Source: an uncultured Collinsella sp.
Lineage (GTDB): Bacteria; Actinomycetota; Coriobacteriia; Coriobacteriales; Coriobacteriaceae
Assembly: GCA_900540875.1 (NCBI GenBank)
Contig: UQHT01000008.1
Location: 29,443 to 93,442 of the forward strand
Length of the DNA: 64,000 nucleotides
Direction: 5' to 3'
The notes beneath the pieces were generated by a model that had not been told where the DNA came from, made no database searches, and was given only the letters and a program-made list of their open reading frames with translations. Positions 1 to 7,734 of this stretch are shown one piece after another. The position numbers and the translations under genes were made by a program. Position 1 is the first letter of the stretch. Every line of letters begins with the position of its first letter.

Positions 1-1645
1 CAATAAAGTCGAGCACCAGTGCGTATTCCTTACCATCATTCAGACGCAAACCTCGTCCGAGCTGTTGAATAAAGATGATTGCGGAGTCGGTGCGTCGAAG
101 CATGATGATCTGATTGAGCGAGGGGATGTCGACGCCTTCGTTCATGATATCGACCGAGAAAATATACTCGAGCTCGCCGGCTTCAAGTCGGCTGATAACG
201 GCATCGCGGACTTCATCGGGATCTTGACCGCTAATCGCAGCCGTTCGATATCCGAGAGCGTTGAATTTGCGCGACAGTTCTTTGGCCTCGGCGTTTCGAT
301 TGCAGAAAATTAAGCCCCTGCGGCTGCTTTTGGTGACGCTATATTCTTCGATCTTCTCGGTGATGTGACGCACACGCTCGTCGGACGTTAAGCGCCCGAA
401 CAGGGCGGTATTTTCGATCGTCTCATCGTCAATCTCCAGATCGTGAATGCCAAAATAATGGAAGGGGGCTAGCATCTCCTCGGACAAAGCGTCCTGCAGC
501 GTGATCTGGAATGCGATGACGTGATTGAAAAGGGCAAAGACGTCATAGCCGTCGGTGCGATTGGGTGTAGCGGTCATGCCCAGATAAAACCGAGGCGTAA
601 AGTGCGACATGATGGATTGGTAGCCCTGAGATCCCGTGCGGTGGGCCTCGTCGATGACGATGTAGTCGAACTCATCGGGACGGAAATCGCTCAGATGTTT
701 GGCGACCGAAGAACACATGGCAAACACACAGGTAGCATCGCTTGTATTCTTGCCAGTTTGATAGGTGTCGAACATATAGGTACTACCTAAGAGCCGTTCG
801 TAGCTTGCACGGGAGGCGTCGATAATGCGCCGGCGGTGCGCAAGAAAGAGGACGCGCCGGGGTTTAGTTGCGAGCACATCGAACGCCGACAGGAAGGTCT
901 TGCCAGTGCCGGTTGCCGAGACCAGCAGGGCGCGAGTCTCGCCCTTACGGTGGATTGCACCGAGCGCCTCAAGGGCGCGCTGCTGCATTTTATTGGGCTT
1001 GAGTTCTTCGAGATCGTTCGTGGTTGGGCTAACAGTTGCCTGGAACGTCGGTTTCGATTTGGGCTTTGGGGGACGCGCCGATCGATATGCGGCATATTTG
1101 TCAATCCAGTCTTGGGAAAGCGCAACGGTCGAGGCGTCACTCCACAGCGAATTGAACTCACCTCTAAGCTCTCCGAGCAAGCGGCTGTTTTCAACGGTCT
1201 GGTACAGCACGTTCCATTCTTTATTGCAGGTGAGGGCGGTCTGCGTCATGTTCGAGCTGCCGACGATTATCGTGCTGGTTTCGCCCTTATCAAAAATGTA
1301 TCCCTTAGCATGCAAATTACCCTGGAATACGCGAACTTCTATGTTGTCGTATTCCAGGAGCTTGCGAAACGCATCGGGTGAGTTGAAGTTGAGATAGGTG
1401 GACGTCAGCAGCCTGCCCTTAATGCCACGCTGCTTGAGCTCCTGGAACGCTTCGACCAAGATTTGAAGGCCACCGTCTGCAACAAACGCTACGCAAAAGT
1501 CAAAAGAGCTGCAGGTCGAGAGCTGCTCCTTGATAACGGATAGTAATGTTCCGCCGGTCGCCTTCGAGTTGGCGATGAGCTTGGGTGAATCGTTCTCGCG
1601 TGCAAGCGAGTCGAATTCAATATCAATCTGCTGCTGCGTAGTCAT
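1..1645 (-). CDS. Phospholipase D-like/SF2 DEAH helicase, 3' end outside window
   Basis: Open from an ATG at 1645 to the window edge, so the C-terminus is missing (about 548 residues seen). The N-terminal ~200 residues carry a phospholipase-D-like motif (HAKGYIFDKGETSTIIVGSS). After residue ~215 comes a superfamily II helicase core: Walker A SATGTGKT, DEAH box VIDEAHR, TATPNRTDG, and motif VI QLGRGLR close to the edge. Proteins of this layout often end in a DUF3427 domain, which cannot be checked here. The start is preceded by GAAAGG at about 10 nt. The family is thought to act on nucleic acid and appears in some defence or repair contexts; a defence role here is inference. No neighbour in the window supports one. 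Confidence 0.85.
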   Translation of the reverse strand, partial: MTTQQQIDIEFDSLARENDSPKLIANSKATGGTLLSVIKEQLSTCSSFDFCVAFVADGGLQILVEAFQELKQRGIKGRLLTSTYLNFNSPDAFRKLLEYDNIEVRVFQGNLHAKGYIFDKGETSTIIVGSSNMTQTALTCNKEWNVLYQTVENSRLLGELRGEFNSLWSDASTVALSQDWIDKYAAYRSARPPKPKSKPTFQATVSPTTNDLEELKPNKMQQRALEALGAIHRKGETRALLVSATGTGKTFLSAFDVLATKPRRVLFLAHRRRIIDASRASYERLLGSTYMFDTYQTGKNTSDATCVFAMCSSVAKHLSDFRPDEFDYIVIDEAHRTGSQGYQSIMSHFTPRFYLGMTATPNRTDGYDVFALFNHVIAFQITLQDALSEEMLAPFHYFGIHDLEIDDETIENTALFGRLTSDERVRHITEKIEEYSVTKSSRRGLIFCNRNAEAKELSRKFNALGYRTAAISGQDPDEVRDAVISRLEAGELEYIFSVDIMNEGVDIPSLNQIIMLRRTDSAIIFIQQLGRGLRLNDGKEYALVLDFI

Positions 1646-1846
1646 CCCGGCCAAACCTTTCGAAAGACTATGTTGGCGCCAGGATAACAGATCGATCGTT
1701 CGTATTTTGGGCGTATGACGATTAAGATTGGCGGTTTGGCGCGAGCTTTCGGACGTGTCCGCACGATATGTGACACTTACCCTGCCACCATGCTCCGCCG
1801 CGGCGGCATGCATCTGAACAACGACCCTCTAAGGAGTTCGATATCG

Positions 1847-2086
1847 ATGAGTGACAACGCAAAGCATCTCGCAAAGAAGTGCGTTAAGGACGCAGGGCCG
1901 TGTCTTGTGCTGTGCGCGGCCGGCGTAGCGGTCGCGCTGCTGGCTGTTCTGGGGCCATTTGACGTGCTCCGAAGCGCCAGTTCGCTGCACGTTTGCATTG
2001 CCTTCGCCGGCGCCATGGCGACCGGCGGCGTGCTCGATCTGGTCTTTTGGGTGTTTGACCCGTTTGGATGGAAGAACGAGGGGTAA
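1847..2086 (+). CDS. Small membrane protein, uncharacterised (79 aa)
   Basis: The frame is open from 1715, but the ATG at 1847 has a good AAGGAG at 1831-1836 and gives a compact 79-residue protein. It has a short charged N-terminus (MSDNAKHLAKKCVKD) and two hydrophobic segments, about residues 18-38 and 46-68, ending in a short polar tail. This suggests a two-pass inner-membrane protein with both ends inside. I do not recognise a family. It lies alone between the divergent helicase and the phosphoesterase and may share a transcript with the latter, 85 bp downstream. Confidence 0.6.
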   Translation: MSDNAKHLAKKCVKDAGPCLVLCAAGVAVALLAVLGPFDVLRSASSLHVCIAFAGAMATGGVLDLVFWVFDPFGWKNEG

Positions 2087-2171
2087 GCCCTGAGGGATGG
2101 AAGGGCTGGAACGGTTGGCTTAGTGATCGTGCAGAATGTGGACTAGTGACTTACAGGGAAGCGGTGATCCG

Positions 2172-2897
2172 ATGACGGTCTATGTGACGGGCGACGTCCA
2201 TGGCGGCGCTGACATGCAAAAGCTGCGCGATTGGGATCTTGGGGAAAGCCTGACGAGCGACGACTATCTCATCGTCGCCGGCGATTTTGGCTTTCCGTGG
2301 GATTTCTCTGCCGAGGAATGCGCCGACATCGCTTGGCTAGAATCGCGTCCCTATACCGTGCTGTTCGTCGACGGCAACCACGAACGTTACGACCATTGGG
2401 CAGAACGCCCCATGGAGCTGTGGCATGGTGGGCTGACGCAGCGCCTGTCGGATACTTCGCCCATACGGCGCCTGACGCGCGGCGAGGTTTTTGAGCTCGA
2501 CGGCTCAACGGTCTTTACCATGGGCGGCGCCACGAGCGTGGATAAGGAATACCGCATTCCGTATTCCAGCTGGTGGCCGCAGGAGCTGCCAGACGAGCGC
2601 AACTTTGAGGAGGCGCGGACAAAGCTCGACAGCGTGGGCTGGAAGGTCGATTGCGTAATCACCCACACCTGCTCTACGCGCATGCTTTCGCCCACGCTTT
2701 ATCCGGCGCCCGGCTGGAATTGCCCCGCCGTTGATCGGCTTACGGCGTTTTTCGATGAGCTGGAAGATCGCTTGGACTACAAGCGCTGGTACTACGGGCA
2801 TTTTCATCGAGATGCCAACCCGGCCGAGTGCCATACCGTGCTCTACGACTGCATCGTTCGCCTGGGCGACGAACTCCAGCCCTGGGATGTTGCGTAG
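2172..2897 (+). CDS. Metallophosphoesterase
   Basis: A 241-residue calcineurin-like phosphoesterase. The metal-binding signature is complete and in order: GDVHG near residue 9, GDFGFPW, DGNHERYD, VITHTC and YYGHFHRD near the C-terminus, so a di-metal active site is expected. The in-frame ATG at 2136 would add 12 residues; the start at 2172 is chosen because the protein then begins directly with the beta strand MTVYVTGDVHG and AGGGAA lies at 2155-2160. The substrate (phosphoprotein, nucleotide or other) cannot be told from sequence. It converges on gluQ with only 17 bp between stops and no obvious terminator. Confidence 0.85.
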   Translation: MTVYVTGDVHGGADMQKLRDWDLGESLTSDDYLIVAGDFGFPWDFSAEECADIAWLESRPYTVLFVDGNHERYDHWAERPMELWHGGLTQRLSDTSPIRRLTRGEVFELDGSTVFTMGGATSVDKEYRIPYSSWWPQELPDERNFEEARTKLDSVGWKVDCVITHTCSTRMLSPTLYPAPGWNCPAVDRLTAFFDELEDRLDYKRWYYGHFHRDANPAECHTVLYDCIVRLGDELQPWDVA

Positions 2898-2914
2898 GGG
2901 TGGGGCGTATTTGG

Positions 2915-3919
2915 CTACTCGGCCGTTACAGTGATGTTCTCTCGGCGCGCGCGGATGACGTCCCAGCTAAAGTGCTCGACCAGCTGCTCGGCAGAGCGCG
3001 GCGTGGTGCCCGGTGCGATGCCTGTTTGTCCGGCGAGCCAGCCCAGCAGCGCTTCGGGCGTGCCAAAGCGGGCGCGGAGTTCGCCCAGGTCCAGATCGCG
3101 GTCTCGTTTGGAAAGGCGGCGGCCGTCCGGTGCCATGAGCAGCGGAATATGTGCGTAGTGCGGCGTGGGCAGTCCCAACAGGTGCTGCAGATAGATCTGG
3201 CGCGGCGTGGACCCCAGCAGGTCGCATCCGCGCACGACCTCGGTGACGCCCATGGCAGCGTCGTCGACCACCACGGCTAGCTGATAGGCAAACACGCCGT
3301 CGCTGCGGCGCACCAAAAAGTCGCCGCACTCGGTGGCGAGTGCTTCGCATTGGGCGCCGTACGTGCGATCCACAAATTCGATCACGTCGTCTGCGAGGTC
3401 GTCGACGGTGGGCACGCGCAGACGTGTGGCCGGGGCGCGCAGGGCGCTGCGGCGGGCCACCTCCTCGGCCGAAAGACTTCGGCAGGCGCCACGGTAGATG
3501 GGCGTGCCGTCGCTCGCGTGCGGTGCACTCGCGGCGTGGAGCTCGGCGCGTGTGCAAAAGCAGGGATAGGTGAGGCCGGCGTCTTTCAGCCGGCGCAAGG
3601 CGCTCTCGTACAGGTCTAGGCGGTCGTGCTGGTAGTAGGGGCCTTCGTCCCACTCCAGCCCCAGCCAGGCCAGGTCGTCAATCAATTGGGCGGCAAGTTC
3701 CGGGCGCTTGCAGCGATCGTCCAGGTCCTCAATGCGTAACACGATGCTGCCGCCCTGGCTGCGGGCCGAAAGCCATGCGCACAGGCAGCTGAACACGTTG
3801 CCCAGGTGCATACGGCCCGAGGGCGACGGGGCGAAGCGCCCCACGACGGGCGCGGGAGCGGCCGGCGTCGTTGGCGCGTCGGCGGCGGTTGTTGCTATGT
3901 TGCGTGCGTTGATGTCCAT
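2915..3919 (-). CDS. gluQ: Glutamyl-Q tRNA(Asp) synthetase
   Basis: A 334-residue class I synthetase fragment lacking the anticodon-binding domain, as in GluQ/YadB, which puts glutamate on queuosine-34 of tRNA-Asp. The HIGH-like motif is SGRMHLGN near residue 33 and the KMSK-like motif is RLSKRDRD near residue 260. The zinc site CFCTRAELH...Y...C is intact, which favours GluQ over an inactive paralogue. The frame continues upstream to 4033, but that extension (proline/arginine-rich) does not look native. The start at 3919 has no ribosome site; a TATACT box lies 7 nt upstream, so the mRNA may be leaderless. No other queuosine gene is in the window. Confidence 0.85.
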   Translation of the reverse strand: MDINARNIATTAADAPTTPAAPAPVVGRFAPSPSGRMHLGNVFSCLCAWLSARSQGGSIVLRIEDLDDRCKRPELAAQLIDDLAWLGLEWDEGPYYQHDRLDLYESALRRLKDAGLTYPCFCTRAELHAASAPHASDGTPIYRGACRSLSAEEVARRSALRAPATRLRVPTVDDLADDVIEFVDRTYGAQCEALATECGDFLVRRSDGVFAYQLAVVVDDAAMGVTEVVRGCDLLGSTPRQIYLQHLLGLPTPHYAHIPLLMAPDGRRLSKRDRDLDLGELRARFGTPEALLGWLAGQTGIAPGTTPRSAEQLVEHFSWDVIRARRENITVTAE

Positions 3920-3926
3920 GCGGACG

Positions 3927-3932
3927 AGTATA
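3927..3932 (-). promoter_or_regulatory. Candidate -10 box of gluQ (leaderless transcript)
   Basis: On the minus strand TATACT is followed 7 nt later by the gluQ ATG. A -10 box normally sits about 7 nt before the transcription start, so the message would begin at or next to the A of the start codon. No convincing -35 hexamer is seen and there is no Shine-Dalgarno sequence. Confidence 0.35.
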
Positions 3933-4282
3933 GCGCGGGGCGCGGTGGGGGAGACGCTGCCGTGGCCTGCAAGTTGCTGAGGCCACACGTTGCGCGTGCC
4001 GGACCACCGGCTCGGCGCCTTAATCGTCGTCAATCAATCTAGCCCTCAAACGACAGAAACCCCGGCAGCTCTTCGCAACTGCCGGGGTTTCCGCGGAAAA
4101 GGGGGACATGATCCTCAAGCGGACGGCAAAGGGGCAAACCGTTTTCGCTCTACTGCTTTATGCCCCTCAACTGGCGGCTCAATCAGCGCATGCCGCGCCC
4201 ACACAAAGCCGCTACACCTGTGATGGAGCTATGAAGTGGTATCTATTGCCGGAGCGGGCTATGCCAAGGAGTGTCCCAGATT

Positions 4283-4315
4283 GCCGGCAGATAAGGAACG
4301 TCCCCAGGTGCCGGC
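4283..4315. repeat. REP-like hairpin, GAACGTCCCC family
   Basis: Arms GCCGGCA (4283-4289) and TGCCGGC (4309-4315) flank a core containing GGAACGTCCCC. The same core in either orientation, with different arms, occurs at about 6790, 23250, 30680 and 31810, so this is a dispersed intergenic family. Confidence 0.55.
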
Positions 4316-4428
4316 GGCGGGCGTGACTTTTGTCCCGTTTTGACACTCCGCTGACCTAGATGTTCGTCACATGAACCCGCAAACGTGGGACAATGACGCT
4401 ACTGGTATCACAGACAAAGGATGTGCCT

Positions 4429-6375
4429 ATGAACGCCCCCGTTGCCAAGACCTGTCGGCAGCGCCACCTGTTTGCGCGATTCGCTTCCGTCTGCGCACTC
4501 GTCGTGCTTGCGTTGTTGCTGCTGCCTGCCGCCGCGCACGCCGACGGCTACTCCATGACCCAAACCTATATCGGTGCCACGGTTGAAGCCGATGGATCGC
4601 TGACCGTTGTCGAGGGACGCCAGTTTGATTTCGACGACGATATCAACGGCGTGTATTGGGATATCAATACGGGCACCAACCAGCAGGGCGGCACGGCGGG
4701 CGTCGATGTGCTGAGCGTCGAGGAAGACGACGCTGCGTTTAACAAGGTTGACAGCGCAAACAAAGGCGACGACGGCGTTTACACGGTGGAACAGTCCGAC
4801 GACGGCGTAAAGATTAAGGTGTTCAGCCCCCACGAGAGCGGCGACAGCGCAATCTACTACGTGAGTTATTCCATGACTGGTGCAGTTATGAACTGGGCCG
4901 ATACCGCCGAGCTCTACTGGAAATTCGTCGGCGACGGCTGGTCGGCGGACTCCGATGACGTCGAGATGGAAGTCTACTTTGCAAATGCCGCTGCCGGGAC
5001 GGCGGCCGTCAAGGGCGATAACTTCCGTGCATGGGGCCACGGCCCGCTGACGGGCGACGTGTCGCTCGATGCGGACGAGCCCATGGTCACCTATACCATT
5101 CCCTGCGTGCATCAGGGCGAATTCGCCGAGGCACGCATTGCCTTCCCCAGCGACTGGGTACCGCAGCTTGCCGCTTCGGGCGAAGAGCGCATGTCAACGA
5201 TCCTGAGCGAAGAGAAGGAATGGGCCGACGAAGCTAACGCCCGCCGCGCTCACGCTCGCATGATTGCCAATGCGCTTGCCGCGCTAAGTATTGTCGCGGC
5301 GGTCGCCTTTACCGGCACAATCGTTGTGCTCAAGCTACGCAGGCCCAAGCCCAAGCCGCTCTTCCAAGACGAGTACTTCCGCGATGTGCCCTCCGCCGAC
5401 CATCCCGCGGTGCTTGCAGCTCTTATGAGCTGGAACAACGTGCCCGATCAGGCATATATCGCCACGCTGATGAAGCTGACCGACGACCGCGTGATCAAGC
5501 TGGAAGAAGCGACCGAGGCCAAGAAGAAGGGCCTGCTCCGTCGCGAAAAAGAGGAGCAGACGTATCGCATCACGGTGACCGACGAGGCCTGGAAGGCTGC
5601 CAAGAAGGACGGCATCGATCGCGATGTGCTCAAGGTCTTCTTCGCCGGCGTTAAGCCCGATAAGGACGGAGTCCGTTCGCGCACGTTTAGCGAACTGGAG
5701 GAGTACGCTAGCGAGCGCACCACATCTGTTGGCGACAAGCTCGAGGACTATCAGAGCACGGTTAAGGGTAAGCTGGAGGCGCGCGAGTTTATCGCATCGG
5801 ATGGCACTATCGCGATGGTGGCCGGCCTGGTTCTCGGCATCATCATTGTCTTTGGCATTCTGGGCTCTCTGATCTATACCGACTTTGCGGACGCCAACGT
5901 CGGCGCCGCTATGATCTCGATTCCCGTCACGATCGTGGGCTTTGTCCTGAGCTGCACCTTCCGCCGTTACACGCCGGAGGGCGCCGAGGTGGCGGCTCGT
6001 TGCAAGGCGCTCAAGCATTGGCTCGAGGACTTTACGCGCCTGAAGGAGGCTATCCCCAGCGACCTGATCTTGTGGAACAAACTGCTGGTGATGGGCGTTG
6101 CCCTGGGCGTTTCGAAAGAAGTGCTGCGACAGCTGGCCGAGGCCGTGCCTGCGGATCTGCGCAACAGCGACGATTTCTACGACAACTACCCCTGCTACTG
6201 GTGGTATTACCATCACTACGGCAACGAGTCCCCGCTCGATTCGTTCAACGATGTGTACCACGAGACCATCCGTGAGCTGGCTTCGAGCTCCGACAGCTCG
6301 AGCGGCGGCGGTGGCGGCGGCTTCTCGGGCGGCGGAGGCGGCGGCGTCGGCGGAGGCGGCGGCGGAACGTTCTAG
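4429..6375 (+). CDS. DUF2207 family membrane protein with Gly-rich tail
   Basis: A 648-residue protein starting at the ATG at 4429, after AAAGGA; an upstream in-frame ATG at 4393 has no ribosome site. Residues 1-38 form a signal peptide ending at AAAHADG. Residues ~40-275 are an extracytoplasmic domain rich in D, G and Y, typical of DUF2207. A membrane segment follows at ~278-300, then a cytoplasmic charged region, a pair of membrane segments at ~462-510, and a second cytoplasmic part. The end is a low-complexity tail of Ser then Gly runs finishing in GGTF, a known hallmark of this family. Function is unknown; bacterial homologues are predicted surface or membrane proteins. Transcribed alone. 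Confidence 0.85.
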   Translation: MNAPVAKTCRQRHLFARFASVCALVVLALLLLPAAAHADGYSMTQTYIGATVEADGSLTVVEGRQFDFDDDINGVYWDINTGTNQQGGTAGVDVLSVEEDDAAFNKVDSANKGDDGVYTVEQSDDGVKIKVFSPHESGDSAIYYVSYSMTGAVMNWADTAELYWKFVGDGWSADSDDVEMEVYFANAAAGTAAVKGDNFRAWGHGPLTGDVSLDADEPMVTYTIPCVHQGEFAEARIAFPSDWVPQLAASGEERMSTILSEEKEWADEANARRAHARMIANALAALSIVAAVAFTGTIVVLKLRRPKPKPLFQDEYFRDVPSADHPAVLAALMSWNNVPDQAYIATLMKLTDDRVIKLEEATEAKKKGLLRREKEEQTYRITVTDEAWKAAKKDGIDRDVLKVFFAGVKPDKDGVRSRTFSELEEYASERTTSVGDKLEDYQSTVKGKLEAREFIASDGTIAMVAGLVLGIIIVFGILGSLIYTDFADANVGAAMISIPVTIVGFVLSCTFRRYTPEGAEVAARCKALKHWLEDFTRLKEAIPSDLILWNKLLVMGVALGVSKEVLRQLAEAVPADLRNSDDFYDNYPCYWWYYHHYGNESPLDSFNDVYHETIRELASSSDSSSGGGGGGFSGGGGGGVGGGGGGTF

Positions 6376-6503
6376 CGAGCGCTTGCTTTGGGGTGGATCT
6401 TTCTGGGCGGTTGCCAGGGAAGATTCATCCCATTTTTGTGCATCGAAACGGGTCAAACTTTCCGCTGAGGACCTTCGCGCAAGGGGCAGTGGACAAAAAA
6501 TGC

Positions 6504-6703
6504 CAAATATGAGTACTGTTGCTGCGTTGGTCACATATGTTTGCACATAATAATGGGCTCCTAATGAGAGTACTTCTCGTTAGGAGCCCATTTTATTGAA
6601 CATTTGGGGAGTTACGTCAGCTCGTGCAGCTGGTCGTCATGCCTATAAGCATCAAAAATGCCCCGAATCGCTGCTACTAAAAAGGTAACAGTACTCATAT
6701 TTG
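6504..6703. repeat. 200-bp element bounded by 17-bp perfect inverted repeats
   Basis: CAAATATGAGTACTGTT at 6504-6520 is repeated as its exact reverse complement at 6687-6703. The outer flanks are also related (GGACAAAAAATGC on the left, GGTCAAAATACAT on the reversed right). The inside carries the terminator hairpin and no gene. The layout resembles a MITE or a mobile non-coding element. A second element with similar ends lies at 57209-57360. Confidence 0.6.
6552..6594 (+). terminator. Rho-independent terminator
   Basis: A 13-bp perfect stem (AATGGGCTCCTAA and its complement), extended by a wobble-containing inner stem, followed by TTTTATT. It lies about 175 bp after the DUF2207 stop and is nearly symmetrical, so it could also serve the minus strand. 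Confidence 0.75.
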
Positions 6704-6744
6704 ATGTATTTTGACCACGGCTATCTACAAACCCCCTAGGCCAC

Positions 6745-6812
6745 TCATTAGGGACAGACTTAAATGACTAGTTGTTGGGGATCAGTCATTGGGGACGTTC
6801 TTAAATGACTAG
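6745..6812. repeat. Two tandem REP-like hairpins
   Basis: Unit 1 has arms TCATT and AATGA around AGGGACAGACTTA. Unit 2 (6784-6812) has arms AGTCATT and AATGACT around GGGGACGTTCTTA. Unit 2 is nearly identical to units at 23244 and 30669. Confidence 0.65.
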
Positions 6813-6827
6813 GTGTGGCTGCTTGGG

Positions 6828-7469
6828 CTAGGCTGTTAGGTCGAGTTCGTAGAGAAAGCTTTCGCGCGGCATGTCGTGACGACGCTCTTCGCGGTTGGCG
6901 CGGTGCGTGGCCGTGCGCTTAAAGCCGTGCAACTCGTAGAACTTCCACGAGCAGTTGGAGTCGGTGTACAGGTGCGCCCTTGTCGCCCCGCGCGAGGACA
7001 GGTATGAGACCGCGGCATCGAGCAACACTGAGCCTACACCCAGGCCGTGGACATCGGGATCGACGGCGAGCAGCGTGACTTCGTTGTCGTGCGGCAACGG
7101 GCTGCTCTCGAGCAGGCGGTTGTTGGTTCGGATGGTGGCGCGCACAAACGAGAGATACTCGGCGCAGACATCGGGCTCCAGCTCGCGCATCTGCGAAAGC
7201 AGCGCGCGTTCGGTATCCATCCAATGTTCCTTAACGGTGGCGCCGGAGCTCTGTCCCGCACGCGCGAGCGAAATGCCACGCGCCTGACCGTCGATTACGG
7301 CAACCTGCGAAAACGTCGATGACGAAAGGCAATAGGCGAGGTCGCACGCGGCCTCAAGGCGGTTGTACTCATCGTTATCCGAATTGTTATGCCAAAGCTG
7401 CTGCAGAATCAGCGCGATGGCGTCGAAGTCTTCGGTATCAAACGGTCGGTAGAGAACCCGCGAGACCAT
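6828..7469 (-). CDS. GNAT family N-acetyltransferase
   Basis: A 213-residue protein with the Gcn5-type fold signature: an acetyl-CoA loop HGLGVGSVLLDAA near residue 135-147, preceded by the strand VTLLAVDPD and followed by ATRAHLYTDSNCSWKFYELHGFKR, the usual motif B region. The substrate is unknown. The ATG at 7469 has AAAGAGG just upstream. It is divergent from purH; the 265 bp between them hold no recognised riboswitch. Confidence 0.85.
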   Translation of the reverse strand: MVSRVLYRPFDTEDFDAIALILQQLWHNNSDNDEYNRLEAACDLAYCLSSSTFSQVAVIDGQARGISLARAGQSSGATVKEHWMDTERALLSQMRELEPDVCAEYLSFVRATIRTNNRLLESSPLPHDNEVTLLAVDPDVHGLGVGSVLLDAAVSYLSSRGATRAHLYTDSNCSWKFYELHGFKRTATHRANREERRHDMPRESFLYELDLTA

Positions 7470-7734
7470 GGTGCCTCTTTCTTTTGCGGATGCATATCGA
7501 GCACAGTTCTACCACGCTATTGGCATCTAATTATGGTGCCCCTGTGTTCCATGAACTCACCGTGCCCATCCCCTCCGCGCGCAAACTTTTTCTGCACATG
7601 CGCCCGTTGCGGGGTGCATCGATGCGCTCGATGCGCTACATTGAATCAGTATTTTCAATGCCGCTGCGCGAGCGCTGCAGATCGACGTATCACCGACTCA
7701 CAGAGCACGGCGGCGTACCAGACAGGAGGACTGC

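Larger units (their letters stand above)
3920..4428. other. Divergent intergenic region with two hairpins
   Basis: A gene-free stretch between gluQ (minus) and the DUF2207 gene (plus). It holds a perfect 13-bp hairpin at 4056-4091 (arms start GAAACCCCGG and end CCGGGGTTTC, loop of 10) with no U tract on either strand, and a REP-like hairpin at 4283-4315. The last 50 bp hold the ribosome site AAAGGA of the next gene. Nothing else is recognised. Confidence 0.5.
6376..6827. other. Convergent intergenic region, no gene seen
   Basis: A 452-bp stretch between the DUF2207 gene and the convergent acetyltransferase gene. It contains an inverted-repeat element (6504-6703), a strong terminator inside it (6552-6594) and two tandem REP-like hairpins (6745-6812). 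A short frame running through 6500-6550 has no ribosome site and is not called. Confidence 0.6.

Noticed and set aside
4056..4091. Terminator between gluQ and the DUF2207 gene
   Set aside because: A perfect 13-bp hairpin, but with no U tract on either strand and between divergent genes, so nothing needs ending there.
6490..6550. Short frame continuing past the DUF2207 stop toward 6550
   Set aside because: No ribosome site and it overlaps the inverted-repeat arm.
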